Origin: Verrucomicrobiia bacterium
GTDB taxonomy: Bacteria; Verrucomicrobiota; Verrucomicrobiia; JADLBR01; JAIBCM01
NCBI GenBank assembly: GCA_019694135.1
Contig: JAIBCM010000003.1
Span: 1 to 64,000 of the forward strand
Direction of reading: 5' to 3'
DNA: 64,000 nt
The notes below the pieces were generated by a model, which did not search any database, was not told the origin of the DNA, and was given only the letters and a program-made list of their open reading frames with translations. Positions 7,357-16,738 of the stretch are shown piece after piece (the first letter of the stretch is position 1; every line of letters starts with the position of its first letter). The translations under genes and the position numbers were made by a program.

Positions 7357-10242
7357 ATGAAAAAAGACCAACAGGCGACGTCCGAAAATGAAATTAATAG
7401 ACCATTTTTGAAGGTAGATCGTTTAACTGCGTTAGTGGCAGGGTTGATCGCTTTTATTGTTTATGTTTATACCTTGGCGCCGAATGTGACGTTGGAAGAT
7501 TCGGGTGAATTTATTACGGCAGCGGTGCATTTGGGTGTGCCGCATCCTCCGGGTTATCCAACTTGGACCATTTTTTCTTATCTGGTTTCTAACTTGTTGC
7601 CTTTTGGTAATGTTGCGTGGCGGGTTAACTTAGTTTCTGCTATTTGTGGTGCGGCTGCAATCAGCTTTTTTGCCTTGTTGATGGTGCATTCGTTGCGCTG
7701 GATTTTAACGAGTATCTCTGGTGTTTCAGAGGATTTGGCTAAAAAAGTGGCTGTCATCGGAGCTTTGGTGGGAAGCAGTGTTTTGGCTTTTAGTGATGTG
7801 ATGTGGAGTCAATCCGTGATTGCTGAGGTTTATACCTTAAACGCTTTTTTTCTGAGTTTGACTTTATTGTGTTTTTATCGCTGGGTCTTGAACCCTAAGC
7901 GAGAAAATTGGTTGGTAATGACAGCGTTGGTTTTGGCGTTGGGATTAACGAATCACCATACTTTGCTTTTTATTTTTCCAGCATTTTTTATTGGTGTGTG
8001 GTTTGTGCGTCGGGATTTTTTGCTTCTTTTTCTCGTTGCCATTTTGCTAACTGCCACATCGGTTTTGGCTTATTTTTGTTGGTTGTCTGCGGATGAACAA
8101 TTAATCGAAGTAGGAAAAAGAGTGGGAATCATTGCTATTATCGCAAGTATTGTTTCGATTATTTTGTGTAAAACATTGGATCATTTTCATTTTTCCTGGA
8201 AATTTGTTGGGAAAATTTTTATTGCAACTTGGTTAGGGCTTAGCGTTTATGCTTATATGCCGTTTGCTTCGAAAACCAATCCGCCGATGAATTGGGGTTA
8301 TGCGAGTGAGCGACAAGGTTTTTATCATGCCATTAATCGCGGGCAGTATGCCGATAATATGGCAGCTACGATCAAACGTTTTGTTGCGCCTTTGGTGGGG
8401 GTGCCGATCGAAGGTGCTGCTGGGCAGGGAGGAGCAACGCTGAGTCAGTTTGAGCGTATTGGGATTTTGCTAAAGGTATATTTTTTGAATCTGGCGAATA
8501 ATATTTCCTGGCCGGTTTTGATTACGCCTCTATTTGTCTTTTTATTTATTATGCGGCTTTCCCATCGGGCGCCGCAATGGTTGGGATTTACGCTGGCAGC
8601 TTTTTTGTTCATGAGCGCTTTTCAAATGTTTATTATGAATGCGGGATTGGATAATCAATCGCAATGGGTAGGGAAAACTTTTCTTTTGCAAAGTCATTGT
8701 ATTTTTACGATCTGGGTAGCGTATGGAGTGGCTTTTGCGTTGCTCTTTTTATTTTTAAGGGTACCTAAAATTGCGCCCTTAGGTTATGCTGTGGTTGCGT
8801 TGCCCTTGTTGCCATTTTTTATTAATTATGCGGAATGTGAGCAACGAAACCATTGGTTTGGGTGGATGTATGGCACCGATATGTTGCGAGATATGGATCG
8901 AGAGGCTGTGGTTTTTGGGGGAACCGATCCCGGACGGTTTGTGCCAACCTATACGATTTTTTGTGAGAGCACGCAAAATCCAAGATGGAAACGCGATCCG
9001 AGTTTTGATCGATCGGATTTGGCATTAATCACGCAGAATGCGCTCGCAGACGGCACTTACATGAAATACATCCGTTCACATTACGATGTGTCGCGACGCA
9101 CGCATTACAATGCTTTTGAAAGATGGTTGGGGCGTGATGAAATGTATCCTAAAGATCCTTTGATTTTGCCTACAGACGAGGAAGTGCAACAGGCTTTTCA
9201 GAGTTATATGGAGCAGGCGGGTCAGGAATCGGAAGATGGCAAAATTACGGTTGAAGGGATTCAAGGGGTATTCGCGATTAATGGTCTCATTTCAAAAATG
9301 ATTTTTGATAAAAACAAAGAAACCCGCGCTTTTTATATCGAAGAAAGTTTCCCGATGGATTGGTATTATCCTTATGCGACACCTTTTGGATTGTGTCTCA
9401 AAATTAATAAGGAACCCTTAAAACAAATTCCACAAGATGTGATTCAAAAAGATCGCGCTTATTGGGATGCTTACACAAAAAAGTTGGTGGAAAATCCGAA
9501 GTTTCGAGCGGATCGACCGGCTAAAATGTCTTTTTCCAAATTGCGTAGCTCGATTGGGAATGTTTATATGTATCGAAACTTGTTGGCCGAAGCAGAGTAT
9601 GCTTATAAACAAGCTTTAGAAATGGCACCGGATAATGCGGAAGTTGTTTTTCGATTGGCCGATTTGTATGCAAATCAAAATCGTTTTTCTGAAGCTCAAA
9701 TACTTGCAGATAACTTGAAAAAACTCGATCCCAACAATACGCAAATCGATGGATTGATTGAAAATCTGAAAGTTCGACAACAACAAGTTGGCCAGCGTGC
9801 TCAACTCGAGCAAGCCGTAAATCAAAGTAAGGGCGCTTTTCAACAAGGCTATGCGCTGCTCACTTTTTATCTTCAAATGAATGACCTGGCAGCAGCCAAT
9901 CGTTTGATTGATCAACTTATGCCTTATGCGAATTATACGGCTGAGCAATGGCAACAGTTTGCGGAGGCTATGTTAGGCGCGGATCAAATTGATTCTTTTT
10001 TCAAAGTCTTAAAACGTTGGGAGATGGTCGATCCTAAAAATCCTGAGTTATCTTATGATTTAGGTGTTTTGTATGCCTCGAATGATCAAACAAAAGAAGC
10101 CATCCAAACTTTGGAAAAGGCAATTCGTTATGGAACGAGTGATCTAAAAAAAGAAATCCTTGAGGATGAACGTTTGCAAGAAATTCAAAAGTTGCCCGAA
10201 TTTAAAAAAATGATTGAACAAACGAAACCTGAGAAAGAGTAA
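7357..10242 (+). CDS. DUF2723 multi-membrane-spanning protein with C-terminal TPR repeats
   Basis: Large integral membrane protein (961 aa), probably a GT-C-like glycosyltransferase. The first about 500 residues contain many hydrophobic segments and the DUF2723 signature near the start. That signature is a first helix followed by TLEDSGEFITAA and GVPHPPGYPTW, an acidic motif in the first external loop where GT-C enzymes place catalytic Asp/Glu. A soluble region follows (about 520-720), then several TPR units (about 720-950; for example YKQALEMAPDNAEVVFRLADLY). DUF2723 proteins are widespread in Bacteroidota and PVC bacteria and are suspected of protein O-glycosylation. The adjacent polyprenyl-phosphate sugar synthase supports that here. 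The TPRs may recruit protein acceptors. Confidence 0.8.
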   Translation: MKKDQQATSENEINRPFLKVDRLTALVAGLIAFIVYVYTLAPNVTLEDSGEFITAAVHLGVPHPPGYPTWTIFSYLVSNLLPFGNVAWRVNLVSAICGAAAISFFALLMVHSLRWILTSISGVSEDLAKKVAVIGALVGSSVLAFSDVMWSQSVIAEVYTLNAFFLSLTLLCFYRWVLNPKRENWLVMTALVLALGLTNHHTLLFIFPAFFIGVWFVRRDFLLLFLVAILLTATSVLAYFCWLSADEQLIEVGKRVGIIAIIASIVSIILCKTLDHFHFSWKFVGKIFIATWLGLSVYAYMPFASKTNPPMNWGYASERQGFYHAINRGQYADNMAATIKRFVAPLVGVPIEGAAGQGGATLSQFERIGILLKVYFLNLANNISWPVLITPLFVFLFIMRLSHRAPQWLGFTLAAFLFMSAFQMFIMNAGLDNQSQWVGKTFLLQSHCIFTIWVAYGVAFALLFLFLRVPKIAPLGYAVVALPLLPFFINYAECEQRNHWFGWMYGTDMLRDMDREAVVFGGTDPGRFVPTYTIFCESTQNPRWKRDPSFDRSDLALITQNALADGTYMKYIRSHYDVSRRTHYNAFERWLGRDEMYPKDPLILPTDEEVQQAFQSYMEQAGQESEDGKITVEGIQGVFAINGLISKMIFDKNKETRAFYIEESFPMDWYYPYATPFGLCLKINKEPLKQIPQDVIQKDRAYWDAYTKKLVENPKFRADRPAKMSFSKLRSSIGNVYMYRNLLAEAEYAYKQALEMAPDNAEVVFRLADLYANQNRFSEAQILADNLKKLDPNNTQIDGLIENLKVRQQQVGQRAQLEQAVNQSKGAFQQGYALLTFYLQMNDLAAANRLIDQLMPYANYTAEQWQQFAEAMLGADQIDSFFKVLKRWEMVDPKNPELSYDLGVLYASNDQTKEAIQTLEKAIRYGTSDLKKEILEDERLQEIQKLPEFKKMIEQTKPEKE

Positions 10243-10259
10243 TTGCATCGAAGGTTTTT

Positions 10260-11510
10260 ATGAAATTGCCTTTCGAGCTCTTTCTGGCGTTACGTTACCT
10301 CAAGCCTAAACGCACTTTTGTTTCCATTATTACTGTTCTTTCTTTGTTGGGGGTCACATTGGGAGTGATGGTGTTAATTATCGTCATTTCCGTGATGAGC
10401 GGTTTTGAAAAAGATTTGCGGGAAAAAGTAATGGGATTTACGGCGCATATTACTATTACCAATTATGAAATTTTGAGAGATTATCAAAATATTTTGATTC
10501 GTGTGCAAAAAGATCCGGAAGTGGTAGGGGTGAGCCCTTTTGTTATGGGACCTGTTTTAGTGAATTTCCAAGAGAGAATTTCCACACCGGCAATTCGCGG
10601 TATTGATCCTGCGCGTGAAGAGTCGGTGATTGGATTAAAGCATTTTATTGTAGCGGGAGAATTCTTTTTGGAAGGGGAATCAGTAATTATTGGTGATCAA
10701 TATGCGGAAAAAAATAAAATCGAAGTAGGTGATAAAATTCTTATTTTTTCGCCGCGTCATATTGAAGAGTTTCGTCGCGCTGCGAAAACGGGCAAGCAAG
10801 AGACAACGTTGCCAACAGAGTTATTAGTGACAGGCATTTTTTCGACAGGGATGTATGATTACGATGCGAATTTTATTTTAACTTCTTTGGAAACGGCTCA
10901 GGAAATGTATGGGTTAGGAGATGGAGTGCATGGCATTGCGGTTCGTTTAAAAGATCCTTTGAAGGCTCCCGAGGTTAAGAATCGTTTGAATCAGCAATTA
11001 AAAGCGCCGATTCGGGCTTACACGTGGATGGATCTCAATCGTCAACTCTTTAGTGCGATTGCCGTGGAAAGAAATGTGATGTTTTTTTTGTTACTTTTCA
11101 TTGTGGTGGTCGCGGCGTTTGGGTTAACCAGTACGCTTATTACGATTACGGTTCAAAAGTCGCGAGAAATTGGTGTTTTGAAAGCGTTGGGCGCTAAGGA
11201 ATATCAAATTCTTTGGGTTTTTCTTTCTCACGGTTTGGTAGTGGGTGTTCTTGGAAGTTTGTTGGGTTTGGGAAGTGGCTTATTGTTGTTACGTTTTCGA
11301 AATTCGGTGGCGCAATTTTTATCGCAAGCATTTGGGATCGAGATTTTTCCTGACGAAATTTACCAATTTAGCAGTATTCCTGCACAAATTAATGAACATA
11401 GTATTGTGGTTATTTGTTTGTCGGCGGTTGTGATTTGTGTGTTGGCAGCATTGATTCCTGCTTGGAGTGCGGCACGTTTGCAGCCCGCGCGCGCGTTGCG
11501 TTATGAATGA
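10260..11510 (+). CDS. LolC/LolE-type lipoprotein-releasing ABC permease
   Basis: Inner-membrane permease of the Lol system, which releases outer-membrane lipoproteins to a periplasmic carrier. The 416-aa protein has the four-helix MacB/FtsX plan. One N-terminal helix is preceded by FELFLALRYLKPKRTF, a typical LolC start. A periplasmic domain follows (about 45-265), then three C-terminal helices. The SREIGVLKALGA motif follows the second helix, and LIPAWSAARLQPARALRYE is at the end. One permease gene only, so it may act as a homodimer (LolF-like). The lolD ATPase gene follows six bases downstream. Confidence 0.9.
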   Translation: MKLPFELFLALRYLKPKRTFVSIITVLSLLGVTLGVMVLIIVISVMSGFEKDLREKVMGFTAHITITNYEILRDYQNILIRVQKDPEVVGVSPFVMGPVLVNFQERISTPAIRGIDPAREESVIGLKHFIVAGEFFLEGESVIIGDQYAEKNKIEVGDKILIFSPRHIEEFRRAAKTGKQETTLPTELLVTGIFSTGMYDYDANFILTSLETAQEMYGLGDGVHGIAVRLKDPLKAPEVKNRLNQQLKAPIRAYTWMDLNRQLFSAIAVERNVMFFLLLFIVVVAAFGLTSTLITITVQKSREIGVLKALGAKEYQILWVFLSHGLVVGVLGSLLGLGSGLLLLRFRNSVAQFLSQAFGIEIFPDEIYQFSSIPAQINEHSIVVICLSAVVICVLAALIPAWSAARLQPARALRYE

Positions 11511-11516
11511 TGAATT

Positions 11517-12182
11517 ATGAAATCATTTGAAGCCAAAAATATTAAAAAAACGTTTACGCTCGGGCATAATCAAATAGGTGTTTTGTCGTCGGTGACTTAT
11601 TCTTTTTTGCAAGGTCAGCTCACCACAATTCAAGGGGCTTCCGGGACGGGCAAAACAACTTTGTTGCAAATTCTGGGTGGTTTGGAAAAACCGGATGAAG
11701 GCGAAGTGTTGTTGGATAATCAATCACTTTATCGCTTAGGAAAAAATGCTTTGAGTGAGTTAAGAAATCGTCGTATTGGGTTTATTTTTCAATTTTATTA
11801 TTTATTGCCGGAATTGTCCGCTTTGGAAAATGTGATGTTGGCAGCGATGATTGGAGGGAAAGGGGCTAAAGAGCGGGCGCATTTGCTTTTGGATCAAGTT
11901 GGCTTGAGTCATCGCATGGAACATCGCCCCTCAGAGCTTTCAGGGGGCGAACAGCAGCGTGTGGCGATCGCGCGCGCTTTGATGAATCAGCCGGATTTGA
12001 TTTTAGCAGATGAACCGACGGGTAATCTGGATGTGCAAACGGGCAAGCGGGTGCTTGATTTATTACTTGATTTACAACAAAGAGAAGGGTTGACTGCTGT
12101 GCTCGTGACTCATGATGGCGGAATCGCTGCGTGCGGCACACAACAATTACAATTAAAAGATGGGCAGTTGGTGAAGTTATGA
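11517..12182 (+). CDS. lolD: Lipoprotein-releasing system ATP-binding protein LolD
   Basis: ATPase of the Lol lipoprotein sorter. All ABC motifs are present: Walker A GASGTGKT (residues 40-47), a Q-loop in FIFQFYYLLPELSALENV, signature LSGGEQQRVAIARAL, Walker B LILADEPTGNLD and the switch His in VTHD. The phrase FYYLLPELSALENV is typical of the LolD/MacB subgroup. At 221 aa it is of standard size. Its stop overlaps the ilvE start (ATGA), which ties the transporter and the aminotransferase into one transcript. Confidence 0.93.
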   Translation: MKSFEAKNIKKTFTLGHNQIGVLSSVTYSFLQGQLTTIQGASGTGKTTLLQILGGLEKPDEGEVLLDNQSLYRLGKNALSELRNRRIGFIFQFYYLLPELSALENVMLAAMIGGKGAKERAHLLLDQVGLSHRMEHRPSELSGGEQQRVAIARALMNQPDLILADEPTGNLDVQTGKRVLDLLLDLQQREGLTAVLVTHDGGIAACGTQQLQLKDGQLVKL

Positions 12183-13048
12183 AGGTTTATATTGATGGAC
12201 AGCTCTATGAAAAAGCCGAGGCAAAAATTTCAGTTTTTGACCACGGTTTGCTTTATGGCGATGGCATTTTTGAAGGCATTCGCATTTATAATAAACGCGT
12301 CTTCAAATTGGATGAGCATTTAGATCGACTTTTTGATTCTGCGAAAGCGATTTTGCTTACGATTCCGATGAGTTATGAGGATTTGCGTCAAGCAACTCTC
12401 GATACTTGTAAGGCGAATGGCTTGACAAATGGTTATATTCGCCTGCTTGTAACGCGCGGTGTGGGATCCTTGGGGTTAGGTCCTGATAAATGTGACAAGG
12501 CTTCGGTGATTATCATTGCCGATAATATCGAGCTTTATCCGGAGAAGTATTATAACACGGGACTGCGTGTGGTGACCGCACCTTCGCGTCGTATTTCTCC
12601 TGGCGCATTTAGTCCGGCTATTAAATCGTTAAATTATTTGAATAATGTTTTAGCCAGAATCGAAGCTTATACCGCTAACGCTCAAGAAGTGGTAATGCTC
12701 AATGATCAAGGTTATGTTGCGGAAGGTTCCGGGGATAACATATTTATTTTGAAAAAAGGAAAGCTCTTTACCCCGCCGATTTATGCTGGTGCATTAGGCG
12801 GGATCACTCGACTAGTGATTTTTGACATCGCTAAAGAGATGAATCTTCCGTTGGTCGAAACGAATTTGACGCGCTACGACTTATTTGTTTCGGAGGAATT
12901 TTTCTTAACCGGAACGGGAGCCGAAGTGGTGCCCGTGGTAGAAATCGACAGTCGCGTGATTGGTGATGGTAAACCAGGTAAGGTAACGGGTGAAATCATA
13001 CGCCGCTTCCGCGAGTTGACCCAATCTTCTGGAACACCTATAGTATAA
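12179..13048 (+). CDS. ilvE: Branched-chain amino acid aminotransferase (class IV PLP enzyme)
   Basis: Transfers the amino group between glutamate and branched-chain 2-oxo acids; last step of Val/Ile/Leu synthesis. The start chosen is the ATG at 12179, which overlaps the lolD stop. The longer upstream frame lies inside lolD and adds an unrelated sequence. From that start (289 aa) the protein begins MKVYIDGQ and has the class IV motif FDHGLLYGDGIFEGIR, the Schiff-base lysine Lys149 in PAIKSLNYLNN and the cofactor-binding AEGSGDNIF. A D-amino-acid aminotransferase is the main alternative in this fold; the GLLYGDGIFEGIR and LNYLNNV wording favours IlvE. Confidence 0.88.
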   Translation: MKVYIDGQLYEKAEAKISVFDHGLLYGDGIFEGIRIYNKRVFKLDEHLDRLFDSAKAILLTIPMSYEDLRQATLDTCKANGLTNGYIRLLVTRGVGSLGLGPDKCDKASVIIIADNIELYPEKYYNTGLRVVTAPSRRISPGAFSPAIKSLNYLNNVLARIEAYTANAQEVVMLNDQGYVAEGSGDNIFILKKGKLFTPPIYAGALGGITRLVIFDIAKEMNLPLVETNLTRYDLFVSEEFFLTGTGAEVVPVVEIDSRVIGDGKPGKVTGEIIRRFRELTQSSGTPIV

Positions 13049-13051
13049 ATC

Positions 13052-13558
13052 ATGGGCAAAAGTCAAAGACCACCAGGATGTGAAGGGTGTACAGAGCCTG
13101 CAACGATTCATCTTACTCAGATCGTTAACGGCGTCATGCACAAGGTGGACCTTTGCGCAAAATGTCCGAATGCTAAAAATATTGATGACCCTACGGGTTT
13201 TTCTTTAGCGGATCAGTTGCTGGGATTGGGAGCCAGTGAACAAATTGATTCTAAGGGTGAAGAGTTGATTTGTCCGCAATGTGGTTTTACGCAACCGGAT
13301 TTTAAGAAGTTAGGTCGATTGGGTTGTCCAAAATGTTACGACACTTTTTCCGAAGGTTTGGCAGCTTTGCTCAAGAACATGCATCGCGGAGTGCAGCATA
13401 AAGGGAAAATTCCGAAGAATTTTAAAGAAAAACAGCACATCAAAGATAAATTGGCAGCGTTGCAAGGAGATTTGAGGAAGGCTGTGATCAATGAAAATTT
13501 TGAAACAGCAGCTTCGTTGCGTGATCAGATTCGCGCTTTAGAAGCGCAACTCTCTTAA
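13052..13558 (+). CDS. McsA-like zinc-finger protein with UVR domain
   Basis: Related to McsA, the zinc-binding activator of the McsB arginine kinase and CtsR control in Firmicutes. Four Cys pairs are visible: Cys10/13, Cys35/38, Cys74/77 and Cys92/95, enough for two zinc sites. A UvrB/UvrC (UVR) helical motif lies at about 130-165 (KLAALQGDLRKAVINENFETAA). No McsB kinase or clpC is beside it, so the McsB partnership cannot be assumed. In this setting it may assist protein quality control or metal stress. It sits four bases after ilvE and 15 bases before pheT, within a single plus-strand run. Confidence 0.8.
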   Translation: MGKSQRPPGCEGCTEPATIHLTQIVNGVMHKVDLCAKCPNAKNIDDPTGFSLADQLLGLGASEQIDSKGEELICPQCGFTQPDFKKLGRLGCPKCYDTFSEGLAALLKNMHRGVQHKGKIPKNFKEKQHIKDKLAALQGDLRKAVINENFETAASLRDQIRALEAQLS

Positions 13559-13573
13559 AAGCTTGGTAATGTT

Positions 13574-15835
13574 ATGAAAGTTTCTCTCGAATGGCTGTCG
13601 GATTTTGTCGAAATTACCTTGCCAGAAAATGAGCTGGTCGATGCGATTACGATGACGGGCATCGAAGTTGAAAACGTCACGCATATTGGAGGAAATTTGG
13701 ATCATGTTGTCGTTGCAGAAATTTTAAGCTCCGAAAAACATCCTTCAGCTGATCGGTTGAGCGTTTGTCAAGTTTCGATCGGTTCGGAAACGCGTCAGAT
13801 TGTTTGTGGCGCAAAAAATTATCGGATTGGAGACAAAGTCCCTTTGGCTTTACCCGGAGCGATTTTGCCGGGAAATTTTAAGATTAAAGAATCCAAGTTG
13901 CGAGGTGAACTTTCTCAAGGAATGATGTGTTCAGCCAAGGAGTTGGAATTGGCTGGAGACTCGGAAGGGCTTCTTATTTTAGATGGCGAGACAAAACCTG
14001 GAACACCATTAAAAGAGATTTTTAAATCTGTAACCGTGTTGGATTTGGAAATTACACCGAATCGGCCGGATTTATTGAGTTATTACGGGTTAGCACGTGA
14101 GTTGGTGACGTTGGGATTGGCGCAGTGGCAACCGGCTTATCAAAAGATTGAGAACACTACTTCGCCAGATTTACCGGAGTTGGATTTTTCGGTGAATGCA
14201 AATTGTTCTTGTTATTCTTTAACGGCGTTTGACGAAATTCAAGTAACAAGCAGTCCAGAAAAAATTAAACAACGCTTAGAAACCGCAGGATTAAGAGCAA
14301 TCAATCACGCGGTGGATATGACCAACTATCTTATGTTAGAATGGGGGCATCCGATGCACGTTTTTGATCGTGATAAGCTTTCGTTAAAACAAGGTTTGCA
14401 CGTTCGATTTGCCAAGCCAGGTGAAAAATTGTTGGCTTTAGATCATCGGGAATATGTTTTAACAGAAAACGATATGGTGATTGCCGACGATAACGGAGTC
14501 GTTGCCATTGCGGGAGTAATTGGAGGAGAGGCGACGGCAGTGACAACGGATACAAAACGAATTTTATTGGAAGTGGCTTGTTTTACTCCTTCTTTAGTTC
14601 GTGCGACAAGTCGTCGATTAAATTTATCAACGGATTCTTCTTATCGTTTTGAACGAGGTGTAGATGCCGCGACAGTGTTGAAGGCAAGGAATCAAGCGGT
14701 GCATTATTTAATGGGGTCAACTAAACCCGTTGCACAAACGGCAGTAGGGCATTTTGATGGCAAACGTCATCCCATTGCTTTGCGATGGAATCGAGTGGAT
14801 TCGGTTTTAGGAATTTTTGCACCACGCGAAGAAATTAAACAAGCTTTGCAATCATTAGGTAGCAAACTGAAAAAAGAGTCGGAGGAAGCGGTAGAATGGT
14901 TGACTCCAAGCTGGCGACCGGATTTAGAGCGAGAAATTGATTTAATCGAAGAAACTTCTCGAACCATTGGTTTGGATCGGATTCCTTCACGCATCCAATT
15001 TCAACCTTCTTATCAAAGTGAGCGAGATCAAGATTACGATCGCTTGGCCGATTTAAAACAACAGTTAATTGGACTGGGATTTTTTGAAGTGGTAACAAGT
15101 CCGTTGAGTCAGGATAAACAAGATGAAATTGAAATAGCCAATCCCATGACTTCCGATCAAACCCATCTTCGCGCTTCTTTGAAAAGTCAGTTATTGCGAG
15201 TGGCTGTGGAAAATTGGAATCATGGCAATAAAAGTTTACGTTTGTTTGAAATTGCTAAAGTTTTTTCATTCTCATCTTCGTCGCAAGGAGAAAGTTGGCA
15301 TCTTGGTTTGCTGCTATCGGGTAATCGCACTCCGCTAAATTGGCGAGATAAAGAAGAGGGTGTTGACTATTTTGATCTAAAAGGAGTTTTAGAATCCTTG
15401 AAATTGCCGCAAGTTAATTTGCAAATTTTAGCACCAAAAGAATTAAAAGCACTGGGAATCAAGCAGCCGGTTTATTATGCGGAAATCTCCTTGGAAAATT
15501 GGTTGAAAACTTCTTCTGTGAAACATTTTAAACCATGGCCGATTTATCCCTCAAGTTTACGGGATATTGCGTTGGTAGTGCAAAAAAAAGTGAATGCACA
15601 AATGGTGCAAGATGTTTTTGCCGCATTCCAAAATTCCTATTTTCAAGAAGCTATTTTATTTGATGTTTATCAGGATGAAACCGGGAAAAAATTATCGACT
15701 GATCTCAAGTCAATGGCTTATTCTATTCGGTATCAATCCTCTGAAAAAACGTTGACTGATGTTGAGGTGAATCAAGCTCACGACCGATTAAAACAGTTTT
15801 TGAAAGAAAAATTGAATTGCGAATTTAGAGAATAG
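13574..15835 (+). CDS. pheT: Phenylalanine-tRNA ligase beta subunit
   Basis: Beta subunit of the heterotetrameric PheRS that charges tRNA-Phe. The 753-aa protein begins with MKVSLEWLSDFVEI. An OB-fold tRNA-binding domain (about 40-150, with VCGAKNYRIGDKVPLALPGA) is followed by the B3/B4 editing domain and B5. The catalytic-like core holds IGLDRIP. The C-terminal FDX-ACB domain contains PWPIYPSSLRDIALVV. The length is near the usual 790. The alpha subunit gene pheS is not in the window, so the two subunits are encoded apart. Confidence 0.96.
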   Translation: MKVSLEWLSDFVEITLPENELVDAITMTGIEVENVTHIGGNLDHVVVAEILSSEKHPSADRLSVCQVSIGSETRQIVCGAKNYRIGDKVPLALPGAILPGNFKIKESKLRGELSQGMMCSAKELELAGDSEGLLILDGETKPGTPLKEIFKSVTVLDLEITPNRPDLLSYYGLARELVTLGLAQWQPAYQKIENTTSPDLPELDFSVNANCSCYSLTAFDEIQVTSSPEKIKQRLETAGLRAINHAVDMTNYLMLEWGHPMHVFDRDKLSLKQGLHVRFAKPGEKLLALDHREYVLTENDMVIADDNGVVAIAGVIGGEATAVTTDTKRILLEVACFTPSLVRATSRRLNLSTDSSYRFERGVDAATVLKARNQAVHYLMGSTKPVAQTAVGHFDGKRHPIALRWNRVDSVLGIFAPREEIKQALQSLGSKLKKESEEAVEWLTPSWRPDLEREIDLIEETSRTIGLDRIPSRIQFQPSYQSERDQDYDRLADLKQQLIGLGFFEVVTSPLSQDKQDEIEIANPMTSDQTHLRASLKSQLLRVAVENWNHGNKSLRLFEIAKVFSFSSSSQGESWHLGLLLSGNRTPLNWRDKEEGVDYFDLKGVLESLKLPQVNLQILAPKELKALGIKQPVYYAEISLENWLKTSSVKHFKPWPIYPSSLRDIALVVQKKVNAQMVQDVFAAFQNSYFQEAILFDVYQDETGKKLSTDLKSMAYSIRYQSSEKTLTDVEVNQAHDRLKQFLKEKLNCEFRE

Positions 15836-15880
15836 CTGGCATTTGCTTCTTGGTGAATCGCGCGGCAAATTGAAAATGGT

Positions 15881-16288
15881 ATGAAATATAAGGTTGGCAT
15901 TGTTTGTTCTCAATATAATGCAGAATATACAGATGGTTTATTAGCTTCGGCTGAAAAAGAGTTGATTCAACATGAAGTGAAAGTGTTGCGTGTGCCGGGG
16001 GCTTTTGAAATTCCATTTGTTTTGGCTAAGTTGGCTAAGAAGAAGTATGATGCGTTGATTGCTTTGGGATTAATTTGGCAGGGGCAAACGGATCATGCGC
16101 GATTGATTGCTGAAGAATGTGCACGAGCGTGCATGACGATTGGTTTGCAGTATGAAGTGCCGGTTATTTTTGAAGTGTTGACTGTGCAAAATGCTGCTCA
16201 AGCGCGCGCTCGTTGTTGCGGTAAAAAAATGAATCGTGGTGCAGAAGCTGCTCGCACGGCTTTAGCGATGGCGCAGTTGAATGTGTAA
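15881..16288 (+). CDS. ribH: 6,7-dimethyl-8-ribityllumazine synthase (short form)
   Basis: Condenses 5-amino-6-ribitylaminouracil with 3,4-dihydroxy-2-butanone 4-phosphate, the penultimate riboflavin step. Seen: VPGAFEIPFVLAKLA, YDALIALGLIWQGQTDHA with the catalytic-region His after QGQTD, and PVIFEVLTVQNAAQARARC. The end GAEAARTALAM matches the family's NKG.EAA.AALEM stretch. At 135 aa it is shorter than the usual 150-160: the N-terminus lacks the extra strand that helps form the 60-subunit capsid, and FG is replaced by FE before VLT. A reduced oligomer, perhaps a pentamer, is plausible. nusB follows after three bases, a common arrangement. Confidence 0.88.
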   Translation: MKYKVGIVCSQYNAEYTDGLLASAEKELIQHEVKVLRVPGAFEIPFVLAKLAKKKYDALIALGLIWQGQTDHARLIAEECARACMTIGLQYEVPVIFEVLTVQNAAQARARCCGKKMNRGAEAARTALAMAQLNV

Positions 16289-16291
16289 ATT

Positions 16292-16723
16292 ATGAAAAAA
16301 CGTCGTTTAGCTAGGGAATATGCGGTTCAGTTTCTTTATCAATGGGGAATTTTTGCTGAGGATTTGGAAAAACGGTTGGCCGATTTTTGGGAGCGACAAA
16401 CCGTGGATCCCAAAGTGAAAGAGTTTGCTCAAGGTTTGATTCGCGGAGTGATTGAAAAAGAAGCGGAGTTGGATGCGTTAATTATTCAGTTTGCTGAGAA
16501 TTGGGCGTTGGATCGCATTGCGGTAATGGATAGAAATGTGTTGCGTTTGGGGTTGTATGAAATGAAGTATCGTGAAGATATTCCGCCGGTTGTTTCTATT
16601 AATGAAGCGATTGAGTTGGCAAAGAAATTTGGAACGGACGATTCAGGAAAGTTTGTGAACGGAATTTTGGATCGGTTTCGTGAAGATTTATTGCGACCGG
16701 CTCGGAGCGCGGTTAAAAAGTAG
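16292..16723 (+). CDS. nusB: Transcription antitermination factor NusB
   Basis: Binds boxA RNA with NusE (S10) in rRNA antitermination. The 143-aa helical protein opens with RRLAREYAVQFLYQWG and contains NWALDRIAVMDRNVLRLGLYEM and PVVSINEAIELAKKFGTDDSGKFVNGILD, the signature stretches of NusB. It follows ribH directly, a pairing conserved in many bacteria. Confidence 0.95.
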   Translation: MKKRRLAREYAVQFLYQWGIFAEDLEKRLADFWERQTVDPKVKEFAQGLIRGVIEKEAELDALIIQFAENWALDRIAVMDRNVLRLGLYEMKYREDIPPVVSINEAIELAKKFGTDDSGKFVNGILDRFREDLLRPARSAVKK

Positions 16724-16738
16724 TATGTGAGATAGATC

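Noticed and set aside
12131-12178. Upstream extension of the ilvE frame
   Set aside because: It lies inside lolD and adds a sequence without match; the ATG at 12179 gives the standard IlvE start and overlaps the lolD stop.
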